Below are positions 42,698-50,700 of a stretch of DNA of 64,000 nucleotides, in pieces. Under the pieces are notes generated by a model. It was not told where the DNA came from. It made no database searches and saw only the letters and a list, made by a program, of their open reading frames with translations. The DNA is from Burkholderia sp. GTDB taxonomy: Bacteria; Pseudomonadota; Gammaproteobacteria; Burkholderiales; Burkholderiaceae. Made by a program: the position numbers and the translations under genes. The first letter of the stretch is position 1; each line of letters starts with the position of its first letter. The DNA lies in the NCBI GenBank assembly GCA_031253835.1, contig JAIRVP010000044.1:1-64000 (forward strand). The letters run 5' to 3'.

Positions 42698-43771
42698 ATG
42701 CGCAAGATCATTCACTGCGACTGCGACTGTTTCTACGCATCGGTCGAGATGCGCGACGACCCGTCGCTGCGCAACCGGCCGATCGCGGTCGGCGGCCGGC
42801 CCGACCAGCGCGGCGTGATCGCGACCTGCAACTACGAGGCGCGGCGCTATGGCGTGCATTCGGCGATGTCGTCGGCGCTGGCGATGCGCAAGTGCCCGGA
42901 CCTGCTGATCCTGCCGTCCGCGATGGACAAGTATCGCGCGGCGTCGCGGCAGATCATGGCGATCTATCGCGACTACACGCCCGACGTCGAGCCGCTGTCG
43001 CTCGACGAGGCGTACCTCGACGTCAGCGGGTCGGAGCGGTGCCAGGGCAGCGCGACGCTGATCGCGCGCGAGATCCGCCAGCGCGTGTTCGACACGGTCG
43101 GCGTGACCGTGTCGGCCGGCGTCGCGCCGAACAAGTTCATCGCGAAGATCGCGTCGGACTGGAACAAGCCGGACGGCCTGTTCGTCGTGCGGCCGCACGA
43201 GATCGACGCGTTCGTCGCGGCGCTGCCGGTGCGCAAGCTGCACGGCGTCGGCAAGGTCACGGCCACGCGGCTCGACCGGCTCGGGATCCAGACCTGCGCG
43301 CAGTTGCGCGACTGGCCGCTGATCGACCTGCACCGCGAGTTCGGCGCATTCGGGCGGCGGCTGTACGAACTGTCGCGCGGGATCGACGAGCGGCCCGTGC
43401 AGGCCGACCAGGAGCGCAAGTCGGTCAGCGTCGAGACGACCTACGTGACCGACCTGACGACGCTCGAGCAATGCGCGGACGAGATCCGCCGCCTCGTCGT
43501 GCAGCTCGACGCGCGGGTCGAGCGCGCAAGCGCCGCGCGGTCGATCCGCAAGCTGTACGTGAAGATCCGCTTCGCCGATTTCCAGCGCACGACGGTCGAA
43601 TGCGTGGCCGACGCGACGAATGCGGAGACGGCCGTCACGCTGCTCGCGAAGGGGCTGCAGCGGCGCGCGCAGGCCGTGCGGCTGCTCGGCGTCGGCGTGC
43701 GCATCGACGAGGACACGGCCGAGCGTCACGGGCAGTTCTCGCTGTTCGATGACGACGCGCCCGCGCCATGA
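42698..43771 (+). CDS. dinB: DNA polymerase IV (Y-family translesion polymerase)
   Basis: This error-prone polymerase is 357 residues from the chosen start. It shows MRKIIHCDCDCFYASVEMRD (first metal-binding Asp), CNYEARRYGVHSAMSS, YRDYTPDVEPLSLDEAYLDVS (catalytic D-E pair), and VSAGVAPNKFIAKIASDWNKPDG. The C-terminal little-finger domain ends in QFSLFDDD, a beta-clamp-binding motif. I chose ATG 42698 because it aligns with the start of E. coli DinB. A GTG at 42632 would give a leaderless message starting almost at +1, and still earlier starts lie upstream of the LexA box and are unlikely. It is SOS-controlled. Confidence 0.95.
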   Translation: MRKIIHCDCDCFYASVEMRDDPSLRNRPIAVGGRPDQRGVIATCNYEARRYGVHSAMSSALAMRKCPDLLILPSAMDKYRAASRQIMAIYRDYTPDVEPLSLDEAYLDVSGSERCQGSATLIAREIRQRVFDTVGVTVSAGVAPNKFIAKIASDWNKPDGLFVVRPHEIDAFVAALPVRKLHGVGKVTATRLDRLGIQTCAQLRDWPLIDLHREFGAFGRRLYELSRGIDERPVQADQERKSVSVETTYVTDLTTLEQCADEIRRLVVQLDARVERASAARSIRKLYVKIRFADFQRTTVECVADATNAETAVTLLAKGLQRRAQAVRLLGVGVRIDEDTAERHGQFSLFDDDAPAP

Positions 43772-43796
43772 AAAAAGGCACCGCCGAAGCGGTGCC
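43771..43796 (-). terminator. Terminator of prlC, overlapping the dinB stop
   Basis: Read on the minus strand, GGCACCGC-TTCG-GCGGTGCC is followed by six T. The hairpin occupies 43777-43796; the T tract abuts the dinB stop codon. It serves the minus-strand peptidase gene. Confidence 0.88.
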
Positions 43797-43829
43797 TGCG
43801 GATGCAGCCGGAAGGGCCGGGCGGTGCGC

Positions 43830-45917
43830 TCAGTGCGTGGGCGCGGCCATCCCGTTGTGGCGCAGCAGCGCGTCGATTTCCGGCTCGCGGCCGCGGAACG
43901 CCTTGAACGAATCCATCGCCGGGCGGCTGCCGCCGACCTCGAGGATCTCGCGGCGATAGCGCGTGCCGGTGGCCGCGTCGAGCACGCTGCCGCCCTTGGC
44001 GGCCGCTTCCTCGAATGCCGCGTACGCGTCGGCCGACAGCACCTCGGCCCACTTGTAGCTGTAGTAGCCGGCCGCATAGCCGCCCGCGAAGATGTGGCTG
44101 AACGTGTTCGGCCAGCGCGAGAATGCCGCCTGCGGGATCACGTGATAGCGCTCGTTGATCTCGCGCGCGAAGGCCGTCACGCCGGTGGCGCCGGCCGGGT
44201 CGAAGTCGACGTGCAGCAGCATGTCGAACATCGAGAACACGATCTGGCGCAGCGTGCCGAGCCCGCTCTGGAAATTCTTCGCGGCGATCATCTTGTCGAA
44301 CAGCTCGCGCGGCAGCGTGGCGCCCGTATCGACGTGCGACGACATCGACGACAGCACGTCCCATTCCCAGCAGAAGTTTTCCATGAACTGCGACGGCAGC
44401 TCGACCGCGTCCCATTCGACGCCGTTGATGCCCGACACGCCGAGTTCGTCGACGCGCGTGAGCATGTGGTGCAGCCCGTGGCCGAACTCGTGGAACAGCG
44501 TGATGACTTCGTCGTGCGTGAAGCACGCGGGCTTGCCGCCGATCGGCGCCGAGAAGTTGCAGGTGAGGTACGCGACCGGCGTCTGCACGTCGCTGCCGCG
44601 CTTCGCGCGCGAGCGTGCGTCGTCCATCCAGGCGCCGCCGCGCTTGCCTTCGCGCGCGTACAGGTCGAGATAGAACTGCGCGACGAGCGAGCCGTCGCGG
44701 TTCTCGACGCGGAAGAAGCGCACGTCCTTGTGCCATACCGGCGCGTCGTCCGCCTTGATCCGCACGCCGAACAGCGTCTCGGTGACGTTGAACAGGCCCT
44801 TCAGCACGGCCGGCTCCGGGAAGTACTGCTTGACCTCGTTTTCCGAGAACGCATAGCGCTGCTGGCGCAGCTTTTCGGCTGCGTATGCGACGTCCCACGG
44901 CGCGAGTTCGGTCAGGCCGAGTTCCTTCGCGGCGAATGCGCGCAGCTCGTCCCAGTCCTTGTCCGCGTGCGGGCGTGCGCGCGTCGCGAGATCCTCGAGG
45001 AACGCGATGACCTGCTGCGGCGATTCGGCCATCTTCGGCGCGAGCGACACTTCGGCGAAGTTGCGGTAGCCGAGCATCTGCGCCTCTTCGCGGCGCAGCT
45101 TCAGCTCGTCGGCGACGATCGCCGTGTTGTCCCATTCGGCCTTGCCGTCGCCGTACTGCGGCCCGAGCTCCGATGCGCGCGTCGCATACGCGCGATAGAG
45201 CGTCTCGCGCAGCGCGCGGTTGTCCGCGTATTGCAGCACCGGGAAGTACGACGGGAAGTGCAGCGTGAATTTCCAGCCGGCCTTGCCGTCCTTCTGCGCG
45301 GCTTCGCGGGCGGCTTCGATCGCGTCGCCGGGCAGGCCGGCGAGGTCGGCTTCGTCATTGACGAAGTACGCGTACGCGTTGGTCGCGTCGAGCACGTGGT
45401 CGGAGAACGCCTTCGACAGCGCGGCCTGCTGTTCCTGCAGTTCCGCGAAGCGCGGCTTCCGGTCTTCGGGCAGTTCGGCGCCCGACAGGCGGAAATCGCG
45501 CAGCGCGTTGTCGAGGATCTTCTTGCGCTCGGCGGACAGCGTCGCGTATTCGGCGCTCGCGGCGATCGCCTTGTACTTCTCGTACAGCGCGAGATTCTGG
45601 CCGACGCTCGACCAGAACTCGGTCACGCGCGGCAGGTTCTCACCGTACGCGGCGCGCAGCTCGGGCGTGTCGGCGACCGCGTTCAGGTGGCCGACGATGC
45701 CCCAGGCGCGGCCGAGCGGCTCCGTCGCGTGCTCGACCGTCTCGACGACGGCGGCCCAGGTCGACGGCGTCGCGCTCGCGCTCGCGGCTTCGACCGCGCG
45801 GCTGGCTGCATCGAGCAGCGTATCGAGCGCGGGCGTCACGTGTTCCGGGCGGATCTCGCCGAAACGGGGCAGGCCGGAGAAGTCGAGGAGCGGATTGGTG
45901 TTGGCGCTGGCGGACAT
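43830..45917 (-). CDS. prlC: Oligopeptidase A (M3 metallopeptidase)
   Basis: This 695-residue cytoplasmic zinc peptidase degrades short peptides, including cleaved signal peptides. The zinc site is HEFGHGLHHML, with the third ligand in the downstream glutamate region (GVEWDAVELPSQFMENFCWE). The substrate-closing segment near HVIPQAAFSRWPNTFSHIFAGGYAAGYYSYKWAEV is typical of the family. It begins MSASANTNPLLDF at 45917, where AGGGAG lies 5 bases upstream; the longer frame upstream is not needed. It is in the same orientation as folD, 256 bases downstream of it. Confidence 0.96.
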   Translation of the reverse strand: MSASANTNPLLDFSGLPRFGEIRPEHVTPALDTLLDAASRAVEAASASATPSTWAAVVETVEHATEPLGRAWGIVGHLNAVADTPELRAAYGENLPRVTEFWSSVGQNLALYEKYKAIAASAEYATLSAERKKILDNALRDFRLSGAELPEDRKPRFAELQEQQAALSKAFSDHVLDATNAYAYFVNDEADLAGLPGDAIEAAREAAQKDGKAGWKFTLHFPSYFPVLQYADNRALRETLYRAYATRASELGPQYGDGKAEWDNTAIVADELKLRREEAQMLGYRNFAEVSLAPKMAESPQQVIAFLEDLATRARPHADKDWDELRAFAAKELGLTELAPWDVAYAAEKLRQQRYAFSENEVKQYFPEPAVLKGLFNVTETLFGVRIKADDAPVWHKDVRFFRVENRDGSLVAQFYLDLYAREGKRGGAWMDDARSRAKRGSDVQTPVAYLTCNFSAPIGGKPACFTHDEVITLFHEFGHGLHHMLTRVDELGVSGINGVEWDAVELPSQFMENFCWEWDVLSSMSSHVDTGATLPRELFDKMIAAKNFQSGLGTLRQIVFSMFDMLLHVDFDPAGATGVTAFAREINERYHVIPQAAFSRWPNTFSHIFAGGYAAGYYSYKWAEVLSADAYAAFEEAAAKGGSVLDAATGTRYRREILEVGGSRPAMDSFKAFRGREPEIDALLRHNGMAAPTH

Positions 45918-46173
45918 AAGACTCCCTGTCTGTTGCCGGATGAACCGGGATGAAAAGGGTAACGGCGGCGGCGCGCGATGGCGCCCGATACCGACATTAT
46001 TGGGGCGCATCGTGCGCTTTCCAATCGTTAGTTTCTAATGACGCGATTGACGCAGGGTCGGATGCGGGGGCGGCGGGCTTCCGGCGACAGGCGACCGGTG
46101 CGGTGCAGCCGCGGCGATGCGGCTGGCGAGACGCCGGCGCACGGAACCGCGCGCCGGCTGAACGGGCAGGGCG

Positions 46174-47034
46174 TCAGGCGGCCGCGTCGGCGGCGCGCTC
46201 GGCCGCTTCGATCGTGTTGATCAGCAGCATCGTGATGGTCATCGGGCCGACGCCGCCCGGCACCGGCGTGATGTGGCCGGCCACTTCCTTCACGCCCGCG
46301 AAGTCGACGTCGCCGCACAGCTTGCCGGCGTCGTCGCGGTTCATGCCGACGTCGATCACCGTCGCGCCCGGCTTCACCATGTCGGCGGTCAGGATGTTGC
46401 GCTTGCCGACCGCGGCAACCACGATGTCGGCCTGGCGCGTGTGCGCGGCGAGGTCGCGCGTCTTGCTGTGGCAGATCGTCACGGTCGCGCCGGCGTCGAG
46501 CAGCATCATCGCCATCGGCTTGCCGACGATGTTCGAACGGCCGATCACGACCGCGTTCGCGCCCTGCAGCGCGATGTCGTGCGCCTCGAACATCTTCATC
46601 ACGCCGTACGGCGTGCACGGGCGGAACAGCGGCTTGCCGGTCATCAGCGCGCCCGCGTTCGCGACGTGGAAGCCGTCGACGTCCTTTTCCGGCGCGATCG
46701 CCTCGATCACCTTGTGGCTGTCGATATGCGCGGGCAGCGGCAGCTGGACGAGGATGCCGTGGATCTTCGGGTCGCGGTTCAGTTCGTCGATGCGCGCGAG
46801 CAGGTCGGCTTCCGACAGCGTGGCCGGGTACGCATCCTTCAGCGAGAAGAAGCCGTTGTCCTCGCACGCCTTGATCTTGTTGCGCACATAGACTTCGCTC
46901 GCCGGGTTTTCGCCGACGAGGATCACCGCGAGACCGGGCTGGTGGCCGCGTGCGGTCAGGGCGGCGGCGCGTTCGCCAGCCTGCGCGCGCAGGGTCTTCG
47001 AAAGGGCGTTGCCGTCGATGAGGAGGGCTGTCAT
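46174..47034 (-). CDS. folD: Bifunctional methylene-THF dehydrogenase/methenyl-THF cyclohydrolase
   Basis: This 286-residue enzyme interconverts 5,10-methylene-THF and 10-formyl-THF with NADP. Conserved sites are SEVYVRNKIKACEDNG (YxxxK, catalytic lysine), HGILVQLPLPAHI, EKDVDGFHVANAG, CTPYGVMKMF, VIGRSNIVGKPMAMML (dinucleotide-binding) and PVPGGVGPMTI at the C-terminus. The start is at 47034; further upstream the frame is not family-like. It feeds one-carbon units to purine, thymidylate and fMet synthesis, matching the initiator tRNA nearby only by coincidence. Confidence 0.97.
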   Translation of the reverse strand: MTALLIDGNALSKTLRAQAGERAAALTARGHQPGLAVILVGENPASEVYVRNKIKACEDNGFFSLKDAYPATLSEADLLARIDELNRDPKIHGILVQLPLPAHIDSHKVIEAIAPEKDVDGFHVANAGALMTGKPLFRPCTPYGVMKMFEAHDIALQGANAVVIGRSNIVGKPMAMMLLDAGATVTICHSKTRDLAAHTRQADIVVAAVGKRNILTADMVKPGATVIDVGMNRDDAGKLCGDVDFAGVKEVAGHITPVPGGVGPMTITMLLINTIEAAERAADAAA

Positions 47035-47275
47035 GGTGGTGGGTCCTGCCGGGAAGTTGGAATGCGGGCGTACGGCACCCGAGCGCCGCAGCAAAGCACG
47101 CAATTATACCGTTCGCCTGCTGCCGTCCGACAGGGAATCAACGGGAAACGTCATGGCCGCGGCGCGCGTGCGCCGGGAGGAAGGGCCGCCGCCGCGCGAG
47201 TGGGCCGCATCGCGCGGGGCGGCAAGCGCCGGTTGCGGGCCGGGCGGGCAGCGCCGCCGCGGCCGCTGACGACGC

Positions 47276-47914
47276 TCAGGCCTGCTTCTTCGACAGCGCG
47301 AGGCGCAGCAGGTCGGCCACCGTGTTGACGTTGAGCTTTTCCATGATGTTCGCGCGGTGCGCTTCGACCGTCTTGATGCTGATGCCGAGGTCGTCGGCGA
47401 TCTGCTTGTTCAGGCGGCCCGCGATGATGCGTTCGAGCACCTGCTGCTCGCGCGCGGTCAGCTTCGACAGGCGTTCGCTCGCGGCACGCTGTTCCTGGAC
47501 GCTCTTGCTTTCGCTTCGGGCCTTGTCGAGCATCCGCTCGACGAGCTTGCGCAGCTCGGCTTCGTCGAACGGTTTCTCGATAAAGTCCATCGCACCCTTT
47601 TTCATCGTCGACACGGCCATCGGCACGTCGCCGTGACCCGTGACGAAGATGATCGGCAGCGCGGCATTGTCGGCGATCAGGCGTTCCTGCAGCTCGAGAC
47701 CGCTCATGCCCGACATCCGCACGTCGAGGATCAGGCAGGCGATCTGGCCGGCCTGCTGCGCCGGCTGGTAGGCATCGAGGAACTGCTCCGCGCTCGAGAA
47801 GCATTGCACGCGATAGCCGTTCGCCTCCAGCAGCCAGCGCAGCGAGTCCCGTACGGCCTCGTCGTCGTCAACGACAAAGACGGTTTCCTGAGTGGTGGTG
47901 ACAGGGCTATTCAT
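47276..47914 (-). CDS. FixJ-type response regulator
   Basis: This 212-residue regulator has a receiver domain (VFVVDDDEAVRDSLRWLLEANGY, phosphoacceptor in CLILDVRMSGMSG, IIFVTGHGDVPMAVSTMKKGAMDFIEKPF) and a LuxR/FixJ helix-turn-helix (LTAREQQVLERIIAGRLNKQIADDLGISIKTVEAHRANIMEKLNV). It overlaps the stop of the sensor-kinase gene by four bases, so the two are translationally coupled. GGGAG lies 5 bases before the ATG. The pair reads away from the pyruvate dehydrogenase operon, which it could control; target genes are not known from sequence. Confidence 0.94.
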   Translation of the reverse strand: MNSPVTTTQETVFVVDDDEAVRDSLRWLLEANGYRVQCFSSAEQFLDAYQPAQQAGQIACLILDVRMSGMSGLELQERLIADNAALPIIFVTGHGDVPMAVSTMKKGAMDFIEKPFDEAELRKLVERMLDKARSESKSVQEQRAASERLSKLTAREQQVLERIIAGRLNKQIADDLGISIKTVEAHRANIMEKLNVNTVADLLRLALSKKQA

Positions 47915-50427
47915 AGTTCTCCCGTAACGGTATGTGATGCCGATGCCTCGCGCCCCCCTTGGCCGAGATCAGCGGGTTCCCCAATGGGCAGGCTGCAGTG
48001 GAACGTCGCGCCGGAAATGCGGCCATCCGGCTCGACGTTGTTGACCACCCACAGACGCCCCCGATGCGATTCGATGATCGAACGGCAGATGTTCAGCCCC
48101 ATGCCCATGCCATCGGACTTGGTGCTGTAAAACGGTTCAAACAGGCGCTCGGCGCTCGCTTCGTCGACGCCCGGACCCTGGTCGATCACGCGGATGTCGA
48201 CGAAGCCCGCATCGATGTCGGCGACGACGCGGATCACGCCGTCCGCCGACGCCGGCTTCACGTCGGCCATCGCCTCGGCCGCGTTCTTCATCAGGTTCAT
48301 CAACACCTGCTCGATCAGCACGGGGTCGACATAAATAATAGGCATTCTTGCGAGGATTTCCGTGACGATCCGGATCCTGCGCTTCCTGGCCTCGATTTCG
48401 GCGAGCCCGACCGCGTCGGCGACGATGTCCGCGACCCTTGCCGGCTGGCGCTTCGGCTCGCTGCGCTTCACGAATTCGCGGATCCGCTTGACGATCATCC
48501 CGGCGCGCAGCGCCTGCTGCGCGGTCTTTTCCAGCGCGGGCTGCAGCGTCTCGGGCGTGCCGCGGCCGCTCTTGACGAGCGCGAGCGTGCCCGAGCAGTA
48601 GTTGTTGATCGCGGCGAGCGGCTGGTTCAATTCGTGAGCAATCGACGACGCCATTTCACCCATCGTCATCAATCGGCTCGTGAACTGCAGCTTCTCTTCC
48701 TGCTGGTGCGCGAGTTCCTGCGCCTTCTTGCGGGTCGTGATGTCGGTCGCGATCTGCATCTGCGCGAGGTGGCCGTCGACCCACTGGATGTACTGGCGGC
48801 GCACTTCGAACCATTTCTGGATGCTCTCGACGTACACCTCCTGCGCATCGGCGGTGCTGCTCGTCAGCGCGGCGGCCGGCAGGCCCGCGAACGCGTCGAC
48901 CATGTCGATCGAGTCGGACGAGGCCTGCGCGCGGTCGAAGCCGCCGCCCGACAGTTCGAGATGGCCGTCCGGGCGGATGCCGAACAGGTGGCGGTAGTAG
49001 CGGTTCGCGAACAGCAGCTCGGCTTCGTCGGCGGCCAGCACCGACACCGCGGCGTCGAGGCTTTCGAGCACCGTCGTGAAGCGCTCGTGCGCGGCCGCGA
49101 GTTCCTCGCGGGCGCGCTTCGGCTCGGTGATGTCGGTCATCGACGACATCCAGCCGGTCTGGCGGCCCGAACTGTCGATCAGCGGCGACACGTACAGGCG
49201 CGCGTGGAACAGCGTGCCGTTCTTGCGCCGCACGCGCAGCTCGAAGCCCGAGCTCGGCGCCTTGCCGCGCAGCGTCATGTCGAGCTGGCGCTGCATTTCC
49301 GGGTACGCATCGCGCGGCCAGTACGGGAACGGCGCGACCTTGCCGACGAGGTCGGTTTCGTCCCAGCCCGTCATCCGGCAGAACGCGGGGTTCACGTGCG
49401 TGATGCGGCCGTGCATGTCGAGCACGCGCATGCCGATCAGCACCGAGTTTTCCATCGCGCGCCGGAAGAACGCTTCCGCGTACAGCGCCTGCTGCGCCTC
49501 GAAGCGCTGGCGCGTGTGCTTCCACAGGCTCCAGAGGCTCCACAGCACGAAGCACGACAGGCCGGCGACGAGCCACACGAGCGTGTTGTTGGTCAGGTTC
49601 GTAAGCTGCGGGAACGCGTATACGCGCACCGTCAGCCCCTGGCCGGGCGGGTCGAGCGGCAGGTCGTAGTGCGAGTCGCGCGGCAGGCGCGGGCGCGTCG
49701 ACGTGGACGACAGCTCGCGGTTGTTCGCGTCGGTGATCGAGATCTTGTACTTCGAAGACAGTTCCTGCGGGATGTCGTGCTTCAGGATGCCTTCGACCGA
49801 GAACACCGCCGCGATCGAGCCGAGGTATTCGCGGTCGCCGCGCATCACGGGCGTCTGCAGCGTGATGAAGCCGTTGCCGAAGTCGTCGTAGATCAGCGGC
49901 GAGTAGGCCTGGCGGCGCGTGCTGCGCGCCTCGTCGTACGCGCCGCGCACGGCGTCCTGCATCTGCGCGTCGCCGGGCTTCGCGAGCCGCTGGCCGAGCA
50001 GCGGCGGATGCACGGTCGGCCAGCGCTGCACGCCGGGTGCCGTATACCAGTTCAGGTAGAGGATTTCCGGATGCGTCTGCATCACGTCCGCGACGGCCAT
50101 CTGGAATGCGTTCTGGTCGAGGCGGCCCGACGCGAGATCGCGCGACAGCGCCTGCAGCTGCTCCTGCGCGCCCGTCATCGACAGGCGGATCTGCTGCTGC
50201 GCCCACGCGACGTTACGGAAGAGGGTGTCTTCCTGCTGCTGCTGTTCGCGGCGATTGAGGCTCCACAGGATGAGGCTCATCACGACGAGGAACACCAGGA
50301 TCGACAGCAGCGGCGTCAGCAAATAGGAATTGGACCACCACGGTCCGTGGTGCCAACGGGACGGCTGCGACTCCGCCGGCGGGCCCGACGGTCGCGCCGA
50401 GCGTGCGAAAAGCCGATCGGTCAACAT
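47911..50427 (-). CDS. PAS-domain sensor histidine kinase (FixL-type)
   Basis: This 838-residue membrane kinase has a first membrane helix at about 33-58 (LLTPLLSILVFLVVMSLILW) and a periplasmic domain of about 220 residues. A second helix lies near 280-305 (LVWLVAGLSCFVLWSLWSLW), followed by two cytoplasmic PAS domains (about 325-450 and 455-575). A HisKA box (HELNQPLAAINNY) and an HATPase (NLMKNAAEAM, DQGPGVDEASAERLFEPF, GMGMGLNICRSI) complete it. The PAS domains lack an obvious haem-binding FixL histidine motif, so oxygen sensing is not implied. A TACAAT sits only 6 bases before the ATG, hinting at a very short leader. It is coupled to the FixJ-type gene. Confidence 0.93.
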   Translation of the reverse strand: MLTDRLFARSARPSGPPAESQPSRWHHGPWWSNSYLLTPLLSILVFLVVMSLILWSLNRREQQQQEDTLFRNVAWAQQQIRLSMTGAQEQLQALSRDLASGRLDQNAFQMAVADVMQTHPEILYLNWYTAPGVQRWPTVHPPLLGQRLAKPGDAQMQDAVRGAYDEARSTRRQAYSPLIYDDFGNGFITLQTPVMRGDREYLGSIAAVFSVEGILKHDIPQELSSKYKISITDANNRELSSTSTRPRLPRDSHYDLPLDPPGQGLTVRVYAFPQLTNLTNNTLVWLVAGLSCFVLWSLWSLWKHTRQRFEAQQALYAEAFFRRAMENSVLIGMRVLDMHGRITHVNPAFCRMTGWDETDLVGKVAPFPYWPRDAYPEMQRQLDMTLRGKAPSSGFELRVRRKNGTLFHARLYVSPLIDSSGRQTGWMSSMTDITEPKRAREELAAAHERFTTVLESLDAAVSVLAADEAELLFANRYYRHLFGIRPDGHLELSGGGFDRAQASSDSIDMVDAFAGLPAAALTSSTADAQEVYVESIQKWFEVRRQYIQWVDGHLAQMQIATDITTRKKAQELAHQQEEKLQFTSRLMTMGEMASSIAHELNQPLAAINNYCSGTLALVKSGRGTPETLQPALEKTAQQALRAGMIVKRIREFVKRSEPKRQPARVADIVADAVGLAEIEARKRRIRIVTEILARMPIIYVDPVLIEQVLMNLMKNAAEAMADVKPASADGVIRVVADIDAGFVDIRVIDQGPGVDEASAERLFEPFYSTKSDGMGMGLNICRSIIESHRGRLWVVNNVEPDGRISGATFHCSLPIGEPADLGQGGREASASHTVTGEL

Positions 50428-50588
50428 GGCAGGATTGTAGCGCAGCGCAATACATGGAAAACCTATACCGGATATGTTGAACGGAAACGGATTTGTTCCG
50501 CCGCGGCGTGCCGGAGCGCCCCGAAATAAGGGTGCAGTGCAGCAATATTCCGCATTACGAGAAAAGATCTCACAATTCGAAAATTTTG

Positions 50589-50618
50589 TTGCGCAGGCCC
50601 GCGCACGCTCATTACAAT
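50589..50618 (+). promoter_or_regulatory. Promoter of the aceE operon
   Basis: TTGCGC (50589-50594) and TACAAT (50613-50618) are separated by 18 bases. The -10 matches five of six and the -35 four of six. Transcription would start near 50625, about 75 bases before aceE. The divergent spacer (50428-50700) holds no gene. Confidence 0.6.
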
Positions 50619-50700
50619 CCGCTGGAGCTTGCCCGCAGCCGGCCGCGTCGCGTCGTCTGCATGAGAGCGATCCTCACATTCCAGGACCCAGGAGACGAGA

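Noticed and set aside
43620..45953. A 777-codon plus-strand frame
   Set aside because: It is antisense to prlC, whose HEFGH zinc site and full-length family match are clear.
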